Positions 15,812 through 21,584 of a stretch of 34,831 nt of DNA are shown here, one piece after another. This DNA comes from Pseudomonadota bacterium. GTDB taxonomy: Bacteria > Pseudomonadota > Gammaproteobacteria > Steroidobacterales > JBCBZW01. The stretch is from the NCBI GenBank assembly GCA_039815145.1, contig JBCBZW010000046.1, forward strand, positions 1-34,831. Reading direction: 5' to 3'. Made by a program: the position numbers and the translations under genes. The notes beneath the pieces were generated by a model that saw only the letters and a list, made by a program, of their open reading frames with translations, was not told where the DNA came from and made no database searches. Position 1 is the stretch's first letter, and every line of letters begins with the position of its first letter.

Positions 15812-17275
15812 TCAATCGCGATTGTCCACGATCTGCAGCGACTTCAGGAACTCGATCACGTCCGCCTGACCGGCCGAAGAGATCGCGAAGAACGCATCAC
15901 GCGAGGCGCGACCGTCACCGCCGTGGGCATCGATCGCCTCGGTGATGGTGGTCAGGTCACCCACGTGGCCGTAGGGACCGCTGTTGCCCACGTCCCACAG
16001 ACGGCGGGAGAGGAACTGCTCGGTCGGCCGCGGCTCGTTGGGGACGGTGAAGCTCGCCGGATCGGCGAAGCCGGCCAGCGTGCCCTGGGCCACCTGCTCG
16101 TTGCAGAAGTGGTTGATCTCCTCGTCACAGAGGTTGTGACGCTTGAAATCCGTGAAGGCGGACACGAGCGCCGCATCATCGCCGAGCGGTCGCAGGTTGT
16201 TGCCCGGGATTTGGGTGGTCATGTCGAAGCTGAAGGTGTCAAAGTCGCCCACCTGTGCATTGCCCGGCGGGTTGTACGGGTTCGGCTCGGTGTAGAAGCG
16301 GCTCTGCAGCACCATGTTCGGGCGGTGGCAGCCGTCGCAACCCACGGTGCGGAAGGTCTCGGCACCGCGCACGATGGCCTGCTGGCGCTCGGGCTCGGGC
16401 GGGATCACCCGCGTCGGCACGGGCAGGGCGGCCTGGTAGATCGTGGTCGCGGTGACATCACCCACGGTCAGTTCGTTGGTCATGCCGTCGAGGTCCGGGT
16501 CGAGGTTCTCGCCGAAGCGCTCGGTGGTCTGCATGCCGTGGTGGTGGTTCATGGCGTTGTTGGTGAACTCACGCAGGGAGACCACCGCACCCTTCTGGTG
16601 GAAGGGCTTGATGATGAGGTCCCAGTCCACCCCTTCGATCTCCGTGGGGTCGACCAGGCCGTCGGCCTGCACGGTGATGTAGCCGAAGCTAACGCCCTTG
16701 GCGACGAGCTCGCGGCGCTGGGAGGCACCGGTATCGGCCGCCGTTGCTGCCGCCTCTTCACGAATGGCGATGAGGGCATCGCTCATCTCGCGGGCCAGCA
16801 TCTCGATGGCGCCGGCGCCGTGCATACCAACCGTGTTGCGGTTGTTGCTGAACTCGCCGGAGATGGAGTCGGTGACCGGGTCCAGGGCCTGGGCCAGCAC
16901 GAACACGTTCACCGAGAAGTCGCCGTTACCACCGTCCTTAGGATCGTTGTGGCAGGAGGCGCAGGAGTTCGCATCCGGTGCGGACACGCGGGTGAAGGCC
17001 GGCTCGTCGGGTACGCGATCCGCGCCCGTGCCGGTGGAGCCCGGACGGTCCTGGCCATCGAGGGCGTTGAAGCGCGCTTCGAAGAGAATGTCGCCAGCGT
17101 CGAAGACGTCGTTGAAGTTGAGCAAGCCAGCGTCGATGTCGGCCTGGTCGACGTGGTTCTCGATCACGGGACGCTCGCCGATGATGACATCGCCCTCCAT
17201 GACCGACTGAGCAGATACGGCAGCGGACACAGCAAGGGTGAGCGACCCGGCCGTGACCAAGATGGTTTTCGTCAT
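15812..17275 (-). CDS. Periplasmic di-heme oxidoreductase (DHOR-type, cytochrome c peroxidase-like)
   Basis: A 487-residue exported c-type cytochrome. I use the ATG at 17275-17273 because AGGGA lies 8 nt upstream and the signal peptide (MTKTILVTAGSLTLAVSA, cleavage near residue 22) then starts at once; the longer frame from 17290 adds five residues. Two heme sites are visible: C105-A-S-C-H109 and C313-D-G-C-H317. An EF-hand-like loop DPDLDGMTNE (259-268) lies between them, and a further Cys pair is at 383 and 391. The layout matches the 'putative thiol oxidoreductase/di-haem peroxidase' family, related to MauG and CcpA, rather than the shorter classic CcpA (about 330 residues). The likely role is peroxide reduction or oxidation of an unknown donor in the periplasm. 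It is monocistronic, ending in a clear terminator. Confidence 0.85.
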   Translation of the reverse strand: MTKTILVTAGSLTLAVSAAVSAQSVMEGDVIIGERPVIENHVDQADIDAGLLNFNDVFDAGDILFEARFNALDGQDRPGSTGTGADRVPDEPAFTRVSAPDANSCASCHNDPKDGGNGDFSVNVFVLAQALDPVTDSISGEFSNNRNTVGMHGAGAIEMLAREMSDALIAIREEAAATAADTGASQRRELVAKGVSFGYITVQADGLVDPTEIEGVDWDLIIKPFHQKGAVVSLREFTNNAMNHHHGMQTTERFGENLDPDLDGMTNELTVGDVTATTIYQAALPVPTRVIPPEPERQQAIVRGAETFRTVGCDGCHRPNMVLQSRFYTEPNPYNPPGNAQVGDFDTFSFDMTTQIPGNNLRPLGDDAALVSAFTDFKRHNLCDEEINHFCNEQVAQGTLAGFADPASFTVPNEPRPTEQFLSRRLWDVGNSGPYGHVGDLTTITEAIDAHGGDGRASRDAFFAISSAGQADVIEFLKSLQIVDNRD

Positions 17276-17844
17276 GATGATTCCCTGCATTTTGGCGGTT
17301 GTCTTGTCGTTTTACTTATGTGGTGGACGCCTTCTTCCGAGCGCTATCACCGACTTCGAGAGTAACAGAACTTTTTCCGGTTTCTAGAATCTTGACGCGT
17401 GGAGCGGGTGCAGCAATTCACGTAGCGCGCTGCCCTGGTGCTGCTCCGCGGCGAGGTGCCGTCTCTCTTTCCTTCAGCGTCACCCAACGCCCGGGTCCGT
17501 CACCTATCGTCGGGTCCGTCGTATTAGCCAAATGGATCAACGGGCTACCGCGCGCTTGAGACCTAGTCCAGAAAGGGCAGGGCCCGGCGGTCACATCAGA
17601 AGCACTGGGACGAGGAGTAGGCGCCTGCCCCCAGGTTGTCCGATTGCAGCTGCTGCGTGTCGGGTCCCGGGAAGGCGCCGGTCACCCAGTTTCGCGAGCA
17701 AATCGTGGAACGGCAGCGCGGTGGGATAGACCGGCCCGAGGACACGGTGGTCCAGCCGTTTGCGCGCCCATTGGCCCATTGCGAAGGGGCCCGTTTGGAG
17801 TAAAACGTGGGCCGACCCCAACCTCGAACGCACAAGGAGCGACC
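17276..17844. other. Intergenic region, possible gene remnant on the minus strand
   Basis: This 569-bp stretch holds the promoter regions of the leftward cytochrome gene and the rightward rhodanese gene. From about 17820 down to the stop at 17596, one minus-strand frame has strongly G/C-biased third positions, as expected for coding DNA here, and encodes a Ser/Gly/Gln-rich end. I see no start site or domain, so I do not call a gene. The AT-richer part near 17300-17400 is where the cytochrome promoter would lie. Confidence 0.4.
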
Positions 17845-18270
17845 ATGGCCAGTCCCGTCACCGCCACCCCCGCCGCCGACAGCGAGCGCGCCGCCGCGCA
17901 CTTCGCGAGCTTGCTCGCCTTCGAGACGGACTGCTGGGACACGCACGAGGCCATGCGCACGGGGCAACAGGACTTCGTGCTGCTCGACGTGCGCTCGCCC
18001 GCCATGTACCGCCGCAGCCACATTCCCGGCGCCATCAACCTCCCCCACGGCAAGCTCATCGAGAGCAAGCTGCGCGAATGGCCTGTAGATACGCTGTTCG
18101 TCGTGTACTGCGCGGGTCCCCACTGCAATGGTGCCGACAAGGCGGCGCTCAAGCTGGCCACCCTTGGGCGTCCGACCAAGAAGCTCGTCGGAGGCATGAC
18201 GGGCTGGGCCGATGAGGGCTTCGCGTATTTCGCCGGCGAAGCGCCTGGCAGCGTGGCAGAAGTCGAGTAG
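17845..18270 (+). CDS. Single-domain rhodanese-like protein
   Basis: A 141-residue cytoplasmic protein. The ATG at 17845 has AAGGAG 5 nt upstream; the longer open frame from 17644 is Arg-rich and lacks support. The rhodanese fold is clear: LLDVRSPAMYRRSHIPGAINLP (residues 47-67), the active-site loop YCAGPHCNGADKAA with catalytic Cys89, and VGGMTGWADEGF near the end. The active-site loop is longer and more neutral than that of typical thiosulfate sulfurtransferases and has a second Cys (94), as in some rhodanese-homology proteins that bind to or transfer sulfane sulfur. Substrate and partner are unknown. It is followed 81 bp later by a secreted hydrolase gene. Confidence 0.88.
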   Translation: MASPVTATPAADSERAAAHFASLLAFETDCWDTHEAMRTGQQDFVLLDVRSPAMYRRSHIPGAINLPHGKLIESKLREWPVDTLFVVYCAGPHCNGADKAALKLATLGRPTKKLVGGMTGWADEGFAYFAGEAPGSVAEVE

Positions 18271-18351
18271 CCGATCGGGGGCCACGAGCACCCGTGCCCG
18301 CACCGTTGCTATGGTGTGGACCTACGCTCGGACTTGAGGACCCACCCGGCC

Positions 18352-19275
18352 ATGCCCCGATCGATCCGCCAGCTCCTGACCTGCCTGGCCCTGGCCACCC
18401 TGGCGTTACCGTGCCTGGGTGCCACTGCCACGGCGCCGGTACGCCACACGGTCCGCGTCGATGCGCACCCCATCGCCGTGTGGGAGAAGTCCGCAGCGGA
18501 TGACGCTGATCGGGCGGTATTGCTGGTGCACGGGCGCACCTGGAGCGCGCGCCCCGATTTCGATCTGCAGGTGGAAGGGGAGCATCTCTCCCTAATGGAT
18601 GCGTTGGTCGAGGCAGGCTTCGCCGTGTACGCGATCGACCTGCGCGGCTACGGCGAGTCGCCGCGCGACAGCACCGGGTGGCTCACGCCCCAACGCGCCG
18701 CCGATGATGTGGTCGCCGTCCTGCGGTGGATTCACCAGCGTCACGGCGATGCGGAGCGACCGCATCTGTTCGGCTGGTCCATGGGATCGACGATCTCCCA
18801 ACTGGCCGCCCAGGGTCACCCGGACGCGATGGCCTCACTCACCCTGTACGGCTACTGGCACGATCCCGATGATCGCTTCCCGGAGGCGCCGACCGACCAG
18901 CCCCCGGCACGCCTCGAGAACACCGCGGAAGCGGCGGCGAGCGACTTCATCACGCCAGGGTCGATCTCGCAGCGAGCCATCGACGCCTTCGTCGAGGCCG
19001 CCCTCACCACGGACCCTGTGAAGACCGACATCCGCCGCCTCACCGATTACAACCGCTTGGATCCCGCCGAGGTGAGCGTGCCGACCTTGGTGATCGCGGG
19101 TGAGTTCGATCCCCTGGCGCCACAGGACCATCTCGCCAAGCTCTACGTGCGCCTCGGTACCGGCCACAAGCAATGGGTGAGCGTGCCCGGCGGCGACCAC
19201 GCCGCGCACCTCGAAGCGCCGCGCGAGTACTTCGTACGCGAGCTCGTCGCATTCATGCGCGGCGTACCGGACTGA
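18352..19275 (+). CDS. Exported alpha/beta-hydrolase
   Basis: A 307-residue protein from ATG 18352, where GAGGA lies about 11 nt upstream and a signal peptide (MPRSIRQLLT, then LALATLALPCLG) begins; the GTG at 18316 would add 12 residues. Hydrolase motifs are complete: oxyanion region LLVHGRTWS (57-65), DLRGYGESP (96-104), nucleophile elbow GWSMGS (Ser143), Asp253 in AGEFDPLAP and His283 in GGDHAAH. A Cys at residue 21 sits in a poor lipobox (ALPC), so I predict a soluble periplasmic protein. Its substrate is not evident; an esterase or lipase-like role fits. It converges with the peroxiredoxin gene at 19297 across 21 bp. Confidence 0.85.
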   Translation: MPRSIRQLLTCLALATLALPCLGATATAPVRHTVRVDAHPIAVWEKSAADDADRAVLLVHGRTWSARPDFDLQVEGEHLSLMDALVEAGFAVYAIDLRGYGESPRDSTGWLTPQRAADDVVAVLRWIHQRHGDAERPHLFGWSMGSTISQLAAQGHPDAMASLTLYGYWHDPDDRFPEAPTDQPPARLENTAEAAASDFITPGSISQRAIDAFVEAALTTDPVKTDIRRLTDYNRLDPAEVSVPTLVIAGEFDPLAPQDHLAKLYVRLGTGHKQWVSVPGGDHAAHLEAPREYFVRELVAFMRGVPD

Positions 19276-19296
19276 CGCGGACTCCGCGGTGTCCGT

Positions 19297-19878
19297 TCAG
19301 GCGCCCGCGTCCACCGCTGCCAACACCTCGTCGACCTCGGGCCGCTTGCGATAGCCCTTCTCCGCGAACTTCATGCGCAGCTCGCCCTCGGGGCCGAACA
19401 CCATGATGCCGGGGTGGGGAATGCCGTAGCCGGAGGACCCGGGTTTCTGCTTCTCGTTACGGATGCCGAAGGCGTCGATGATCTTGGAGTCGGGATCGGA
19501 GAGCAGGGTGAAGGCGATGTCGAAGCGCTGACTGAACTCGCTCAAGATCTCCGCGCTGTCGTAGCTCACCGACACCAGCGTGAGCCCTCGCGCCGCGAAA
19601 TCATCGTGTCGCTTGGACAGCTCGATCAGCTGGCGCTTGCAGAAGGGACACCAGTCGGCGCTGCGCACGAAGGCCACGACGAGGCCGTCGCCCTGCGCGG
19701 CCAGGTCCGTGAGGGCCACGGTGCTCCCGTCTGGCGCGACGGCGGTCAGTCCCTCGAGGAGCTTGGCACCTTCGGCAGGGCCCCAATCGTAGGCGGGGGC
19801 AGCCGCTGACAGGCCAGCCAGGGCCAGGGCGATGGTGGCGCTGACGAACGGATTGGTGAGAAAACGGGGGCGGCGCAT
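19297..19878 (-). CDS. Exported peroxiredoxin / AhpC-TSA family protein
   Basis: A 193-residue protein from the ATG at 19878-19876; GGAG lies 7 nt before it and the signal peptide (residues 1-29, ending AAAPAY) follows directly. The thioredoxin-fold motif VRSADWCPFC (71-80) gives Cys77 and Cys80, as in the 'redoxin' peroxiredoxin-like proteins with a W-C-P-F-C site. Downstream come SVSYDS, the long ISDPDSKI-like LLSDPDSKIIDAFGI stretch, and a terminal KFAEKGYRKRPEVDEVL. It should reduce peroxides or act as a thiol-disulfide protein in the periplasm. It precedes nothing in an obvious operon, though the NTF2-like gene lies 98 bp upstream on the same strand. Peroxidatic identity of Cys77 is inferred by family position. 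Confidence 0.88.
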   Translation of the reverse strand: MRRPRFLTNPFVSATIALALAGLSAAAPAYDWGPAEGAKLLEGLTAVAPDGSTVALTDLAAQGDGLVVAFVRSADWCPFCKRQLIELSKRHDDFAARGLTLVSVSYDSAEILSEFSQRFDIAFTLLSDPDSKIIDAFGIRNEKQKPGSSGYGIPHPGIMVFGPEGELRMKFAEKGYRKRPEVDEVLAAVDAGA

Positions 19879-19976
19879 GGCGTGACTCCACGGGCGGTTC
19901 AACACAGGAAGCCTGAGGAGGGTACGGCAAGCGCCGCGGCACTATCTAACGTTCCGCTAACATCGAAGCGGAGGCC

Positions 19977-20447
19977 TCACGGCAGGGGCTGGATCACCTC
20001 GCGCAGGGTCACCCAGCCGTAGGGCGCATCCTCGGACCTCACCATCACGATCATCGCCCGGCCGCGGGCGACGCCCCCAGGGTCGCCGTTCTTCGGCGTC
20101 CAGCCGATCGAGAAGCGGGTGATGGCGATCGCCGTGTCGCCGCAGATGGTCAGCGACTCGCGCACATTGTCAGGCCCCTCGCCGAAGGCCAGATCAACCG
20201 CGCTCAGGGTGTTGACGAGATCGGCCCTCAATGCGTCCTTGCCCTCGAAGTAGCGATCGGGACCGAGGGACTTGATCACCTCGTCGTGATGGAACAGGGC
20301 GATGCGCTCGATATCACCCGCCTTGAAGGCCGCGCGCACCTCGCGGTTGGTGGCGTCGATCTTCTCGAGATCTGGGGTTTGCTCGGCGGGGACACAATGC
20401 GCGACCGCGCCCGTCGCGAGCAGCATCAGCGTCGTGGCAAGTGGCAT
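19977..20447 (-). CDS. Exported NTF2-like (SnoaL/DUF4440-type) protein
   Basis: A 156-residue protein with a short N-terminal signal segment (MPLATTLMLLATGAVAHC). The rest follows the NTF2-like cone fold: a helix IDATNREVRAAFKAGDIERI, the HHDEVIKSLGPDRYFEGKDAL loop and strands ending WVTLREVIQPLP. Such proteins of about 130-160 residues are small ligand-binding or hydrolase-like domains, and function cannot be told from the fold. It lies 98 bp upstream of the peroxiredoxin on the same strand, so it may be its operon partner. There is no cluster of catalytic residues that I recognise. Confidence 0.78.
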   Translation of the reverse strand: MPLATTLMLLATGAVAHCVPAEQTPDLEKIDATNREVRAAFKAGDIERIALFHHDEVIKSLGPDRYFEGKDALRADLVNTLSAVDLAFGEGPDNVRESLTICGDTAIAITRFSIGWTPKNGDPGGVARGRAMIVMVRSEDAPYGWVTLREVIQPLP

Positions 20448-20610
20448 CAGGGTTCCTGTCTCGGAGTGGGACTGGACGAGCTGGAGGTGATCGCCGAGAT
20501 GGCACTCTAGCTAATGTCCTCGCTATGGTCGCGCACACGAAACGCCGTCAGCAAGCTGACGAGTGACCGCTGGCGGACATCGGTTGACGCCGATCGGGCG
20601 CTCAAACGAA

Positions 20611-20644
20611 AGCGGGGGTGCGCGCCCCTGCCCGCACCCCCGCT
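20611..20644 (-). terminator. Intrinsic terminator of the PEP-CTERM gene
   Basis: A perfect 12-bp stem (20611-20622 with 20633-20644) and 10-nt loop lies 19 bp past the PEP-CTERM stop. Read leftward it is followed by TTTCGTTTGAG. The stem and the T-containing tail resemble the terminator at 15733-15766. Confidence 0.8.
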
Positions 20645-20663
20645 CAGGAGACGTTGTGGCGTG

Positions 20664-21302
20664 TTACCGGCGTCGTTTGGCGAGCGACTCGCAGCGCCGG
20701 CGTGCGTAGGCGAGGCCCCTGAGACCGAACAGTACCAGCGGCATGGTCGCGGGCTCTGGGATCGCCATCTGGCCGATGTTGATCGTGAGTGCGAGGTGGC
20801 CGTAATCGCCGTACTCGGCCGTCGTGATGCTCACGGGGTTGCCGGCGAGGGAGATGTTGTTGATGTCGAGATCGACGATGAGCATCCCAGACCAACTCAC
20901 GAGGTCGCCATCGTCGAAGTGGAAGTCTCCACTGCCAGCGACACCGACGCCGAAGTCGTCCTGATCCGTGTTAGAGCCGTCGTTGTCGACGTAGGCCAGG
21001 TCGATGGCGCGGGTGGTGCCGGCGATGGTCAGCTCGGCGTCACCGGAGACGGAAGTGATTTCGAGATCACCGGCCGCCGTGTAGTTGATCAGGTCCTGCC
21101 AGGTGTCGTTGTTGCCGAGGTTGTTGCCGTCGTCGAAGAAGCCGCTGCCCGCGGCGCTGGTGGAGCCGGAGAAGGTCCACACCGTCTGGCCGCTGCCCGC
21201 ATCACCTGTGATATCGACCACCAGGCCCGCCTGGCTGGCGAGGGAGGTCAGGAGGAGCGCAGCGCCCAGGAGGCCGCTCAGCGCCGGGAAATTGCGATTC
21301 AT
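20664..21302 (-). CDS. PEP-CTERM sorting-domain protein
   Basis: A 212-residue extracellular protein. The ATG at 21302-21300 has AGGGA about 7 nt upstream and starts a signal peptide (to about residue 26, SLASQAG); the longer frame adds 42 unsupported residues. The mature domain is acidic and Gly/Asp-rich with beta-strand pattern (ITSVSGDAEL, YVDNDGSNTDQDD, DLDINNISL). The C-terminus is a classic sorting signal: P182-E183-P184, a hydrophobic helix (MPLVLFGLRGLAYA) and a basic tail. The tail (RRRCESLAKRRR) is longer than usual. Such proteins are cut by an exosortase (EpsH/Xrt) and are typically tied to exopolysaccharide and floc formation. The exosortase is not in the window. A sigma-54 promoter sits 103 bp upstream. 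Confidence 0.92.
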   Translation of the reverse strand: MNRNFPALSGLLGAALLLTSLASQAGLVVDITGDAGSGQTVWTFSGSTSAAGSGFFDDGNNLGNNDTWQDLINYTAAGDLEITSVSGDAELTIAGTTRAIDLAYVDNDGSNTDQDDFGVGVAGSGDFHFDDGDLVSWSGMLIVDLDINNISLAGNPVSITTAEYGDYGHLALTINIGQMAIPEPATMPLVLFGLRGLAYARRRCESLAKRRR

Positions 21303-21331
21303 CTTCACGTCCCTGTGAGTCGAGGTGAGGT

Positions 21332-21345
21332 CCGCGCTAGCGCGG
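21332..21345. repeat. 14-bp perfect palindrome in the PEP-CTERM 5' leader
   Basis: The palindrome ccgcgctagcgcgg lies between the sigma-54 promoter and the start codon, about 30 bp before the ATG. It could be a dimeric protein site or a short RNA hairpin near the ribosome site. Its role is unknown. Confidence 0.4.
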
Positions 21346-21404
21346 GGCTTGCGGTCGCCTCCGGCCGGCGGACTCTCTGTCATTGTCGCCGATTGGCTAC
21401 TGGA

Positions 21405-21420
21405 AGCAAAATCCAAGCCA
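21405..21420 (-). promoter_or_regulatory. Sigma-54 (RpoN) -24/-12 promoter for the PEP-CTERM gene
   Basis: Read leftward the site is TGGCTTGGATTTTGCT. It matches 10 of 12 fixed positions of TGGCACG-N4-TTGCW, with the invariant GG and GC exactly 10 nt apart. It lies 102 bp before the ATG of the PEP-CTERM gene. PEP-CTERM genes in exosortase A systems are known to be controlled by RpoN with the PrsK/PrsR two-component pair, so both the match and the context agree. Confidence 0.75.
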
Positions 21421-21584
21421 CTGACCACTTAATCCTTCAAGATCCGCCAGTTACAGAAAACCACTACTCCTCCCCTGAGAGATTCAGCAACGCCCTGTAA
21501 ACCAGATCGACAGCTTCTTGAGCGATCGGCTCCGCGCGCGATCCACCCGGTAGGACCGCCTGGCGGGCTTGCTTGCGATCACGG

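Noticed and set aside
15923-17365. A 480-codon open frame on the plus strand
   Set aside because: It lies fully antisense to the di-heme oxidoreductase and reads as His/Val/Gly-rich shadow protein with no motif.
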